From contig QANY01002976.1 of assembly GCA_003255025.1 (NCBI GenBank), positions 2,234,115-2,298,114 of the forward strand: 64,000 bases of DNA, in the 5' to 3' direction. The position numbers and the translations under genes were made by a program. Origin of the DNA: Datisca glomerata. Taxonomy: Eukaryota > Streptophyta > Magnoliopsida > Cucurbitales > Datiscaceae. Under the pieces are notes generated by a model that searched no databases, was not told where the DNA came from, and saw only the letters and a program-made list of their open reading frames with translations. Of this stretch, positions 10,573 through 21,426 are shown one piece after another (positions within the stretch are counted from its first letter, which is position 1; each line of letters begins with the position of its first letter).

Positions 10573-10715
10573 GACTACTATAGTGTCATGCGACACTACA
10601 GTTAGGCGTGTAACGCTGTAGTGCCACACGGCACTACAGTAGTGCCGTGAATTAAAGTGTTGTGAGGCACGGTGATACCTCTAGACACACTGCAGTGTAG
10701 TGTGGCACTGTAGTT
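10573..10715. repeat. Hairpin-rich block of CACTACAG/CTGTAGTG motifs in the copia LTR
   Basis: A locally GC-richer stretch with several overlapping inverted repeats, for example GTAGTGCC-ACAC-GGCACTAC around 10618-10637. Equivalent motifs (TGCGGCACTACAGTG, CACGTGTCACCACAGTAG) are kept in the reversed LTR copy at about 56415-56490, so the block belongs to the LTR family. Its role is unknown. Confidence 0.7.
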
Positions 10716-11210
10716 GTGAATAATTCTATTGTAGTAGGTCTCACTGCAATGATAATTTTGTGATTAATTATTTCGTATATATCCTTAAAAATCTGGGGTG
10801 CCTAGAAAATATATAGAGATATTATTCTATTGGCCTCATTGGTGGATTTTTGTGTGCTAACAACACAGTTGCTATCAAGGTAAAACTCTCTGAGATTAAA
10901 AAGTTAATCAAAAGCTCAATGAGAATAATCATTGTATTCTCTCAGAGATTATCTCACAAAATTATTCATTTTCCAAAAATCTCTAGATATCATGTGTTGA
11001 GTACATCTAGAGACAGAAAAGCATTCTTGCTATATTCTACTTGCTCACACATGTCCTAGTGTGTTTGAGGATTGATTTGGAAGATTTTGGTGTGGATCTC
11101 AAAGTTCGTTGTTCATGGGAACGAAATATCGTTGGTTTGCGAGGACACTTGATTAGACTAGAAGATGTATATATCTTATATCCATGTACTCCTTCGATTT
11201 AATATATAAA

Positions 11211-12499
11211 TACATAATGGATTCGATTGAAAATAATTTTTAATAAAAGTTTCACTCTCAAAACCATTGCCTCTCGTTTATTTTCTTTCCACTCCTAAAC
11301 TTGTCTCCTCATTCTCTTATTCCTTCTCTCTCACTCGAATCCCAGAAATCTAGAAATCAAAGCACAAAATGAAAAAATACTGAATTTTTCAATTTCTAGA
11401 ACCACAACGTTCAAAGATCCGAAGCTCCACTCCTTTCCATGTCATGGTTGGATGAGAGTTTATCGTGGCAAGAGATGAGTTTTACGAACTGTAAGAGGAT
11501 GGCTCGTCGCCGGCGTGAAGACCGATATGGTGAAGACGTCGGGTAAGATTAAGGGAAGCTTCTCGACGCTCATGGCTTGGTTGACAAAGAGAGAGACAAT
11601 CGGGAAGAGGAAGGAGTTACTGCCAGTAATGGGTGTTGATAAAGCTAAGGTTGGGAAAACTATAAATTAGGGATTTGGACAAAATCGACCATTATTGTAA
11701 ATTAGAAATTTTTTTGTCCTTTAACAAAGCCGATGCAAAAATTGGTTTAAATCCCTAATTTTCTCAAATATATTATCCGATCTGAATATCATATATGAAT
11801 TTTATAAATTCATAACTTAACTATGATTGATCTGGAAAAAGCTTGGTCTTATTCAAAAGTAAATTGATATGAGAAAAAGTTCATATTTCTCATTCATATT
11901 GATAGAAGTATACATGACTGAAATGAACTACAACATGTGTGTACATGTATCTATGTATGTATGTGTGTACATGTATGTATGTATGTATGTATGTATATAT
12001 GTATGTTGGTTGTTGGATACTGGTGATTTTTATTATCTTTGATGAAGAGTTGCTCTATATCTTTTATCCTTTGTTTAGATGGCTTTACTTGAGTGGTTTT
12101 GTTATAGTTTTCTTACTCAAAGTAATTTGACTTTATCATTGTATTTTAGGGCTATGGACTTGATATGTAGTGACCCTCCTCCCTTGGGGAGTTTTGATCA
12201 CTATTGTCTTAACCTTTTAGGTCTATGCCTGAGAATGCCATATTTGTAATACAAAATATAAAGATGTTTGATTAGAATATATATTTTATTAATATTGTAG
12301 CATAAATCTACATATTACAACTTCTCTTATGGAAAGTATTGCTTCAAGTGCCTGGCATTCCATGGATGGGATAACTTTTTTCGTGGAAATCCATTAGTTG
12401 GTAAGTGATAGGTCTGATTACCTTTGTAACAATGGTAATTTCCTTCCCATTGTTGATCAAAAGGTCTGACCTCCAAATTTTTCATTTTCTTCAAAACTC
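11211..12499. other. Gene-poor spacer with a palindrome and an ATGT microsatellite
   Basis: I see no supported gene. A 13-bp perfect inverted repeat (AAATTAGGGATTT at 11664-11676, its complement at 11749-11761) bounds a 98-bp segment that may be a tiny MITE. An (ATGT)n microsatellite spans roughly 11936-12006; the short open frame there is only repeat translation. A slightly GC-richer stretch at 11400-11660 has no recognisable coding signal. Confidence 0.6.
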
Positions 12500-12516
12500 A
12501 ATCTCTCACTTGAAAT

Positions 12517-12630
12517 GATAAGATGAGTTGGTGCAGTTGGTTAAACCTCCACATATATATCTTAGAGGTCATGAGTTCAAATCATATCACTCAATTCCCC
12601 TTAGAATATGTAATGCAATTTTGACAAAAA
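12517..12630 (+). mobile_element. tRNA-derived SINE with target-site duplications
   Basis: A short element with an RNA polymerase III box A (TGGTGCAGTTGG, 12529-12540) and box B (GTTCAAATC, 12575-12583) at normal tRNA-like spacing, ending in an A-rich tail (GACAAAAA). It is flanked by a 17-bp direct repeat at 12500-12516 and 12631-12647 (AATCTCTCACTTGAAAT and AATCTCCCACTTGAAAT, one mismatch), as expected for insertion by LINE machinery. At about 114 bp it is short for a plant SINE. It does not fold as a full tRNA and lacks a CCA-proximal stem. Confidence 0.8.
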
Positions 12631-12647
12631 AATCTCCCACTTGAAAT

Positions 12648-13313
12648 CTTCATATTGAAACTCGTGAGTTATAGTGTCTGCAGCCATTTATCAACAAAAC
12701 TTAGCCTAAATGCTTGCTTGTCCCTACTTTATTCCGAATCATCTAGATTTCTTCTGAGCTCAATACTATTATGTTTAGGTTGGAAAGTTGTAGTTCGATA
12801 TTACTGCTTCAGTGCCAAAAGCTAATCTTAAAAAAGTTTTAGCAATTGCAATTCGACTGGTTATCTATGCGCATAGAACACTAGGAAATTCATCTACCAA
12901 AAAATCCCTTTTTTGTTCTTACCTCATTTTTAAAACTATTTGCGCATCTTGTTGTATGGTTGGCCAAGAATATTAATGTTGTTGCAACTTATGATAGAAA
13001 GACCAAGCTCCACTGTGATTGAAACATACGCATTCATGTGCTTCTCAAAGCAAGTAATCAGGTTTAGAATGGGCCCCGCAACGCAAACAAGGGTATGTAA
13101 ATAAATGTATATATGAAACATCATTAATGATGATATAATTTACTGACTTGTATTAGAACATTACCTACTCAGCCATCCAACTAATAGGCTCTCCATCTCA
13201 GCTCAAAATACACTGCTCAGCAAAGGAGGAAAGCTCCAATAGTGACCTGCCATCTTGAAGTGGTTGAGCTAAACACCTGGCCAGTATGGTTGTCACAAAG
13301 GGACAAATTCTGT
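12648..13313. other. Gene-poor spacer
   Basis: No recognisable gene, RNA or repeat. A minus-strand frame of about 60 codons at 12936-13124 has no family signature. Confidence 0.5.
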
Positions 13314-13509
13314 TGTTGAGAATTTTCTTCACTTTTTCAGAGTCTCTCTCTCTCACCCAGCGTGCTTCATCTTCTTCTTCTTCTCTTTCAGCTCTATTTA
13401 AGTCTGTAACAATAGGGAAAAAAGATTGTAATGAAGCATGATTAGTTTATCAATATATCAGTAGCTTTCTTCTACTAATTTTTTATTTCTATCAATATTT
13501 ATATATGTA
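13314..13509 (+). mobile_element. Candidate short 5' LTR of copia element B
   Basis: Begins TGTTGAGAATTTTC, contains a CT-rich leader and a TATTTAAG box, and ends just before a degraded initiator-Met primer-binding site (TAATCAGAGCA, normally TGGTATCAGAGCA). The copia B gag follows at once. No matching 3' LTR is present because the element is truncated at 16455, so the left limit rests on the TGTTG start only. Confidence 0.5.
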
Positions 13510-16455
13510 ATCAGAGCAAACAGATGCAATTCATGAGTAATTCTACTCATACAACTGAAAACACATCCTCTGGAAACACTCAAAATCCAACAAACCTTAC
13601 TGTTACCTCTACATAAATACTACTAGGTAATCAATTCTCTTCATCATTTAATTCATCTTTATCTATCAAGTTCGACATAAGCAACTTCCTGTTACGGAAG
13701 TCACAAGTAATACCTGCAGCGTTGGGTCATGGAATGGATGATATCCTATTTGGAGAGAGTGTCCACCAAAGTTCAATGAGAAGGGTGAGATCAACACAGC
13801 CTACAAAATGTGGGTTGGATATGACCAATAATTATTGAGTTGGTTAAGAACCTTTATGACAGAAAGGGGTATTAGGCTCTGTTATTAACTACTGGACCTC
13901 AAATGAAGTTTGGACTTCATTAGAAAGAAATTTTGCTAGCTTATCTAGAGCTAGACTGATGATTTTCTAAGGGAAATTACAAAAGCCAATAAGGAAAATA
14001 GGACAATTAGTGAGTACTGTGATTATGTAAGATCATTGGCAGATTCTCTTGTTGTAGCTGGACAGCCTGTATAAGAGGATGACTTAATTCTACATATTCT
14101 AGATGGACTTAGACTAGAATATGACTCAGTTATAGTGAATATCAATTCAAAGAGCTCAAGCATGAGTTTAGAAGATGTTCAATCTCTGTTAATGAACCAT
14201 GAAAATAGATTTAAGAAGTTTAACTCAGCAAACACTTTATCTGTCGAAGCATATGAAAAACTGGCTACTTCTAACAATAAAGCAAGAAGATGACCCAATG
14301 CTTCATTTTCTAACTACTCTGGAAACAATAACAATAGAGGATCTAACAATTTTTCATCAAATGGACTAAGGTCGTTTAATGTTAGACGTGGCAAAAGAGG
14401 GGGAAGATTTGGCAGAAATGGAAATAGGCTAATTTGCCAAGTGTGTGGCAAGCCAGGGCATGGTGCAAACATTTGTTACTACAGATTTGAAAAGAATGCT
14501 AATCCAAATTATCAAGCATCACCTGCAGCATTCAATGCTGGACCCGAATCAGTGTGTGATCCTTTATGGTATGTTGACAATTGTGCCAACAGTCATGATA
14601 CCTCAGATTTGGAAACATGAGCATTGCTTCAAAGTACACTAGACCAGAGAGGCTTGTTGCTGGTAATGGTATACTTTTACCTATAACTTATTCTAGTTAT
14701 GTTAATCTTCCAATTAAAGGCCATTCCCTCTTACTGAAAATCTGTTTTGTATGCCTACAATAACAAAAAATCTTGTCAGTGTATGTAAGATAACTAAAGA
14801 TAATAAAATCTTTGTTGAGTTTCATGATCTTTACTATCTTGTGAAGGACAAACAAACAGGGAAGGTGCTGCTTCACGGGAGGCTTAAGGAGGGTTTCTAT
14901 CAGTTGATATTTCCAAATGAAAGAAGAGTTGCTTCCTTAAGTTTCCTAGAATTTACTCCGTCTTCTGTAATGCTAAGTACCCTAGGTATACAAATAAGCT
15001 AGATATTTCTAGTCGTACTCCTCAGTTGATTTCTAGGTTGATTTTACATTCCAAAAGTAGTGATCATTGTACAACATCTGTTAATGAAAAGAATTGCTTA
15101 CTGTCACACTTTGTACTGCCTTCTAACATACTATGACATTTAAGAATTGTTCATCCCTATTCTCTAATCATGTCTAAAATGTCTAGTCAACTTCAACTTA
15201 ACCTTTCTAAATCTCAAACACATTTTTGTGAACCATGTCAATATGGTAAGATGCATGCTTTCCCCTTCCCTCACTCTCAGACTGTGTACACACAACCTCT
15301 TGAATTGATTCTCACAGACATCTAGGGTCCTCTGCCACTCCTTCTAGGGAAGGATTTAGGTATTACATACATTTTATAGATGCTTACAGTCATCATACCT
15401 GGGTTTATCCTTTGAAAGTTAAGTCTCAAGCTTTAGACATCTTTATTAAATTTAGACACCTAGTGGAGAAACAATTCAGGGTATCTATCTAGGTTGTGCA
15501 AACAGACTAGGGAGGGGAGTTTAGACCATTTAAGACCTATCTGGCATCTCAAGGAATTTATCTTAGACATCCATGCCCTTACACTCACCAAGAAAATAGA
15601 ATAGCTGAGAGAAAAGATAGACATTTAATAGCAACATCTCTCACGCTTCTTGCACAAGCCTACTTACCCTACAAGTTTTGGTGGGATGTTATTTTATGTG
15701 TTGTTCATCTCATCATCAGGCTCCCCACAGTTACACTCCAATTCAAATCTCCTTTTCAAGTGTGATTTGGTAAGTTACCTGATTACACTACTCGTAGAGT
15801 GTTTGGGTGCTCATGTTACCCCTACCTGAGAGCTTATAATTCACATAAACTTGAGTTTAAATCCTCCATCTGTGTGTTCTTATGGTATTCACCCATTCAC
15901 AAAGGATATAAATGCATGTATCACTCTGGCAGATTGTACATTTCTAGACATTTTTACATTTAATGAGTGTGAGTTTCCCTTTGCTACACACCCTTCCTTT
16001 AAACAGGTCTCTTCCAATTCTTCTGTGTCACATACTCCTCTGTCTACTTTACCATTTATAACTTTCACAAAGTCAAGCAAGGTACCAACTCCTCTCTCAT
16101 CTGATTGTGTTCAGCAACATACTCCTCCTTTAGCTCCACCTGTTGCAAGCACTTCACCTGTTGCAAGCACTTCACCTGTTGCAAGCACTTCACCCGATGT
16201 ATGTCCATCTCCTTCTCAATCACCTATTTTACCTATTGTTACTTACCATGCTAATCTTCCTGATATATCTAATGCTTTATCTATTCCCTTGAACCTAGCC
16301 CCCTCTCCAACTCCTCCATCCAATATTTTCATTCCAAATCCTCTTCTATCCACACATCTTATGCTTACTAGAACCAAAACTGGTTCTTTCAAGCCTAAAC
16401 TACTTCTCACCTCTAAACATCCCATTCCAAATGCATCTCTACCTTGTGAACCAAC
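13510..16455 (+). pseudogene. Copia element B: gag, protease, integrase remnant
   Basis: Decayed copia polyprotein. Gag pieces at 13530-14290; CCHC zinc knuckle CQVCGKPGHGANIC near 14436-14478; protease-like WYVDNCANS near 14566; pre-integrase segment 14751-15002 (NLVSVCKITKDNKIFVEFHD, KEGFYQLIF); zinc-binding and core integrase traces from 15140 (HFCEPCQYGKMHAFPF, LELILTDI); and a Ser/Pro/Thr-rich linker 15851-16455 with a triplicated VASTSP repeat, ending in the HLMLTRTKTGSFKPKLLL motif that precedes RT. Many stops and frameshifts. The reading breaks off at about 16455 against an inverted copia C fragment, so RT and RNase H are missing. Confidence 0.88.
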
Positions 16456-16948
16456 ATCATGAGCTTAGGAAGTGAGTAGTAGAGCTTATTCATCGAATAA
16501 TTAAGCTTGAAGTTCTCAAAGGTACTAGGCAAAGTCTCTAGGATCATATCCACTTGAATATCGCCATCGAGCAGAGCACCCATGATCTTCATCTCGTTCA
16601 GATAACTTAGGATCAACATCATATGTTCTGCGACAGGAGTTCTAGGTTCCATCCTACAGTTCATGAAGTTACGCACAACTCATAATTCTGATGCTGTTGT
16701 TACAACACATTGCTCATAGATGCGAAGATGTTACATCTGGCGATCTCATCAAAATACAACCAAGAAGCATAACCATCATTTTCCTCTTGAATCGATTCAG
16801 CAATAGGCTCAAGAGGACAAGGGGTAGAGAGCACGAACTTCTGCTTTTCTACTGTGAGCACGATATCAAGATTCCTTTTCCAATCCATACAATTTTCACC
16901 ATTGAATTTGTTCGTGTTAAGAATAGTTGAGACAGAGGATAGCGACAT
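16456..16948 (-). pseudogene. Copia element C: gag remnant
   Basis: On the minus strand from 16948: MSLSSVSTILNTNKFNGENC, DWKRNLDIVLTVEKQKFVLS, EENDGYASWLYFDEIARCNI, then a frameshift near 16690 and RNFMNCRMEPRTPVAEHMML, LPSTFENFKLNYSMNKLYYS. This is the N-terminal gag domain of a copia element. It is cut at about 16455 where it abuts copia B in opposite orientation. The upstream leader and primer site (18565-18576) belong to the same element. Confidence 0.85.
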
Positions 16949-18564
16949 GATTACTGAAAAGAATAAATAAAACGGTGTAAATAAATGCTCAATTGTTTAG
17001 GAAACTATGATGCATGATGCAACTACTAAATATTTTAAAATCTAAAAAAAAAATATTTCCTCCATGATGTTATGATAAAAGAAGATAGCTTGTCTCATTG
17101 AGGGTTGAAGTCCAAACCATCTCCTACAGCATCAAGACTCCTCTCATTTGGTTAACGCTCAAATATCTCCACATCTAGCTTAACCAATCACCAATAGTTT
17201 TGGTCACTTTGGCCCTATTTAGTCCCTATGGGGGGATTCCAATGCGCTTCGATCTAAGTATTTAACCAACACATCGACTCTTAAATGTTGCTATGGACTA
17301 ACAATTCATCTATGGGACGGCCTTGCCCCACCACTCCTTTTAGAAGTCGTAGCTTCTGAAGCAACTCAATAACTTAAAATGACATGATTCCAAAGTTTCT
17401 CACTTTCAAGCGAGGACCGTATGGGCGGTTCCAACCCTTCCTCGTGGCACGATCAATTTTACGTTGGAGACCTTGAGAATGTATCAACGTAAATGACCCT
17501 CCCACTTAGTTTTTGAAAAAATTGGATTTTTGGTTTTTTTCAAAAAACATAACTTTTTTAACTATAAAAATGTGATGAAATTTATAAATGATTTATTAAC
17601 TTTAAATCCCAATCTAAAATCATAATAATTATAAATTTTGCATTGTAATTAAATAATAACCATTATCAATTAATCTAAAATTATGCATGTACATGCTACA
17701 TGGTAATTTAATATTGACATATCCCTAATCTATATGGCATGTTATATGATGATGCGTGATTAAAATTAAATCATACATTTAAATTTAACCTCCCTATTGG
17801 CTCGGTTCTAATTACAACTCCTTAAAAGAATAATAAATAAATTACAAATTAATTTATGAACTAATCTCCATGGCGTAAGAAATTTTCTCCTTCGTCTCCA
17901 TGTTGTCCCACCATTTTGTAACACTTTAAAAAATATTAGTCCCATTTTTAAAAATAATTTTCAGTTTAAAAATTTTAATTTTCTAACATATTTTTACTTT
18001 GATAAATAAATTACCAAGTAATTAGTAAATTAAATTATTTTTTAAAAAATTACAATTATACAAGTGTTGGAAAATTTACCAAATTAAATTAAAATTAAAT
18101 AAGGGACTAAAACATATACAAGTGTGAAGAGTATTGGCATGAATAGCACTGCAGGTGAAATAGTACCAGCATGAACAGTACCCGCTGAACAATACCGGCA
18201 TGAATAATACCACCAGTGAACAATCCAGTGTGAATAGTAACGCTTCTCAACGTCTTCTCAGTGGCTATCCGGAGACTTCTCAGTGGTGGTTTCGGTGATT
18301 TCCGACGATGATTTTGAGGCAACAATGAATTTACAACGAATTTAAAATTTACATCAATTGTAATAATTAAATTACATAAATTTCTCTGCCGCAAATTCGG
18401 CGTACATCAAATCTAAATCAAAAACGTCTAGAGCCAATAGTTCGAGATCTAATCACAAAATATAGTCAAAATAATTTTGAAACTACCATACAGACATATG
18501 TCGATATCCATAGAATTCATGATACATTCGTTTTAATTATCTATATGCATAATTTTAAACCTAT
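16949..18564 (-). other. Long untranslated leader of copia C
   Basis: About 1.6 kb between gag and the primer-binding site, without open frames of note. The part 17090-17510 is compositionally distinct (more GC, text such as GGACCGTATGGGCGGTTCC). The remainder is very AT-rich. I read it as the element's leader because it lies between PBS and gag. Confidence 0.5.
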
Positions 18565-18576
18565 GCTCTGATACCA
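18565..18576 (-). promoter_or_regulatory. Primer-binding site of copia C (initiator-Met tRNA type)
   Basis: The minus strand reads TGGTATCAGAGC, the standard plant copia primer site, one base after CCTAGCCA (LTR end at 18578). Confidence 0.85.
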
Positions 18577-18577
18577 A

Positions 18578-20160
18578 TGGCTAGGATCGATCAGTTTTAA
18601 AATTAAAAAAAAATTAGATTTGAACTACGAACGTTTCGTGGGCGGAATTTCAATTTTTTTTAATTTAACTTATTCAATCATATTAAATAAATTGATACCA
18701 ATTTTAGTTTGATCATGCATATATGATATTGAAACGAATAGATTAAGGGAAAATAATTTTTTACCTTTACTCTGTATTTGAGAATTTCTAAACTGGTTTA
18801 ACTCCCTCGATTGTTTTTCGTGTTCTTCAAGCTTTAAGATCAAAATCACAAACTTGATCTTCCACAAACGATTTCCAAATTAGTCCACCAACAATCACCT
18901 GTTAATGTCTCTGAAAAATTTTACGTAGGAATTTGAGTGTGGGCTCTCAAAACGATTAAAGAAGAAAAATCAAATCTTCCTTCTTCAGATTAATTTCAAC
19001 GGAAATAGTAGTGAGAGGAGAAAACATTTTTCTCTCCTTTTGTGTTGATAACAACTGTAACTAATACTCGTTATCTCTTTTGCAATCAAATTGCTATTAG
19101 ATATTTATCAAAACGTAATGTTCGGTATTTACAAATATAGCCATATATTATAAAATTTCTAAAAATTCCCCTAGTTATCTATTATTGCTGAAAATTACAT
19201 GATCTCCTAGAGTTTTAGTTGTATCGAAATTCATCAATCCAATTGATAAATATAATTGATCATTATCAATTAATTAATTAATTTATTTTATTTGACTAAT
19301 TATCTAATAATTAGAAAATAATAAATAATTAATTCAAAATAACAATTACACTTAACTAACTTAAGTGACATCACCATCACATATAGGTGTAGAAAATATG
19401 CCTTGACACACCAAAACACATTTTGGTTCAACGTAATAGTTTTTCTATTCCTATTTTCTAAGCTATTTCTGAGACCGAATGGACCCACATGAACAAAGCT
19501 TATGATTCAAATACCCAGTTAATTTATCTCCATAAATTCTCGACTTATTTAATCTTAACATCGTACGACTCCACTATAGGATCGATGCTGAATCAACTCT
19601 CGATTCATGTGCGCTACATTTTATGTTGGTGTAAATAAACTCTATTTATTTTCACGGTCCATAGAATATTTTAACATACTACCCATCGTGAATATCAGTA
19701 ACAAGAGCGGAATGTAAAATTACTGTTCTACACCTCTTGTTATTATTTTCTTAACTCTTTTATTGACTGTGATTAAGAAAGGCATTATAGTGAATTGTCT
19801 CATACAATTCACAAGTCTTATTCAATGACTCATTTCATCGAATACTTGGCCAAATTAATTTATTCAAACACCCATCAATAAAGAATAAGGTGATGTTGTT
19901 GCTTTCGTAATCCAACCAAATTTCTATATCTGTGAATCACGCAACTCCACTTAATTAAATTACAATCCTGACAGTCGAGGTATTGCCTGCCAATTCGAAC
20001 TCACTCATTTGACATAACAAAGATTGCAACTAACCAAGTCAAGTTACGTATTCACCTTAAAAATATAATTCTCTTACAATTCAAAGAATTATCATGTGAT
20101 TTATAAAGATTATCCTTTGGACTACAATGAGTTTTAAATGTCTTAGCATTCTACATTCAA
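18578..20160 (-). mobile_element. Candidate 5' LTR of copia C (upper limit approximate)
   Basis: AT-rich, gene-free sequence directly upstream of the copia C primer site. The inner end (CCTAGCCA on the minus strand) is defined by the PBS. The outer end is not: I take it to be just before the copia RT fragment beginning near 20165, and found no matching TG terminus. Confidence 0.4.
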
Positions 20161-20164
20161 GATT

Positions 20165-20900
20165 TGAGAAGAAATTCCTTTATATACTTTGTCTGGCTTA
20201 CAAAAATCCAAGCATAAGAGAATTGTATTTCTAAGCCCAAGAAGTATTTCAACGTCCCTAAGTCTCAAACTCAGACAATCGAGCTATGATAAATGAAGAA
20301 ACATAAGAATCGACATTCCATGTCTGTAAGATATCATTTATGTACAATATAAGGTAAGCATCGAGCCATTAGCTCTGATAATAAAGAAGGATGAGCAACA
20401 CATGAGCAAAAACCAAGGATAAATAAGTGCATTGTTATTTGTCAAACCAAGCAAGAGAGGCCTATATTAAACCATAGAAAGACTTGTGAAGCTTACACAC
20501 ATGGTTAAGGAAGTTGAAATCAACAAAACTTTGAGATTGTGTCATATAAACCTCTTCTTGTGGATAACCACTCAAAAAGGTATTATTAACATCAACTCAC
20601 GTAAATTCTCCTTAAAAGTTGTAGCTAAGGAAAATATCAATCTAACAATGGACTTTCTCATAAATGGAGAAAATGTTATAATCCAATCCTTCTTCTTGGT
20701 GAAATATTTTTGCTACAAGCCTGGCCTTGTATCTAGATATTGTACCATCAAGATTATACTTTAATGTCTATACCAATTTGCAGCTAATTACAGTCTTACA
20801 GGAGCAATTAAAGACCAAGTTCCTTCGTTTAGTAAATTTGTATATTCATGAATCATAGGTATTTTCATCTCTATAGTTTTGACAGTAGAAGAAAAGGATG
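20165..20900 (-). pseudogene. Copia element D: reverse transcriptase fragment
   Basis: Minus-strand reading gives VDVNNTFLSGYPQEEVYMTQ (near 20610-20550), VCKLHKSFYGLI (near 20500-20460), a degraded active-site region and LGTLKYFLGL (near 20270-20220). These are RT blocks of a copia family different from element E. No single frame stays open. The adjoining 20770-20900 looks like the linker before RT. Confidence 0.8.
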
Positions 20901-21426
20901 TAGGTTCAATAGAAGGACAAGACCGAAAAGCAGAGCTGCAACATGGTGGAAGTAACTTAAACTCACCTAGACTAGATTAAAAAAGTCAAAATTTGTTGAA
21001 TGGGAGAAGATTGAAGGATAATATGCGCTTGGTTATCAAGAATCTATGACGATTAAATTTTGGTCTTTTTGACAAACAGTTATGGAGGTTTATGCCAGAT
21101 TGAAACAGCCTTTGGAGATCCATATAGTCCACTTAGGTAGGTTGCAATAACTAGAAGAATTAGCTGGTTAGTAGGTGTCTCTGTACGTCCAAAGAAGAGA
21201 ACAACAATCAATGGTGCATTGTGTGGAGAAATGAGATAGAATGAAGATAGAAGCAGAAGAAGAGAGAGACGAAGCAGAGGAAGAAGATTAGGGAAAATAA
21301 TATTTTCTATTAACTAAAATCGGTCAACCAAAACAGTACTAAAAAGGAGAAGAAAGCCATAAGAACTAGGAGGGATGAAAAGACAAAGAGCCCTCAAACA
21401 AAACTAACAAAAACAAAAAAAACTAT
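20901..21426 (-). other. Probable 3' LTR region of copia E
   Basis: Directly follows the end of copia E RNase H on the minus strand, where TGTTAAGTAAATAG at 21435-21422 could be the LTR start. It has A-rich and GA-rich stretches and no gene. The far end and a 5' partner were not identified. Confidence 0.4.

Larger units (their letters stand above)
8574..11210 (+). mobile_element. 3' LTR of copia element A (right end approximate)
   Basis: Starts TGTTGGGGGTAATCCCCTC right after the polypurine tract. A second copy of this LTR, in reverse orientation and truncated, lies at 56312-57840, which confirms that the sequence is a repeat. The far part (11100-11210) has the look of a copia LTR terminus (GGAACGAAATATCGTTGG, ACTAGAAGATGTATATATC). 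I cannot fix the terminal CA, so the end may be up to 60 bp off. The length (about 2.6 kb) is inflated by an internal duplication of about 600 bp. No protein-coding frame is credible in it. Confidence 0.75.

Noticed and set aside
11939..12130. Short frame over the ATGT repeat
   Set aside because: First 20 codons are microsatellite translation; the rest has no recognisable domain.
12517..12630. tRNA gene
   Set aside because: Boxes A and B are present but no cloverleaf arms pair properly; a 17-bp target duplication and A-rich tail show a SINE.
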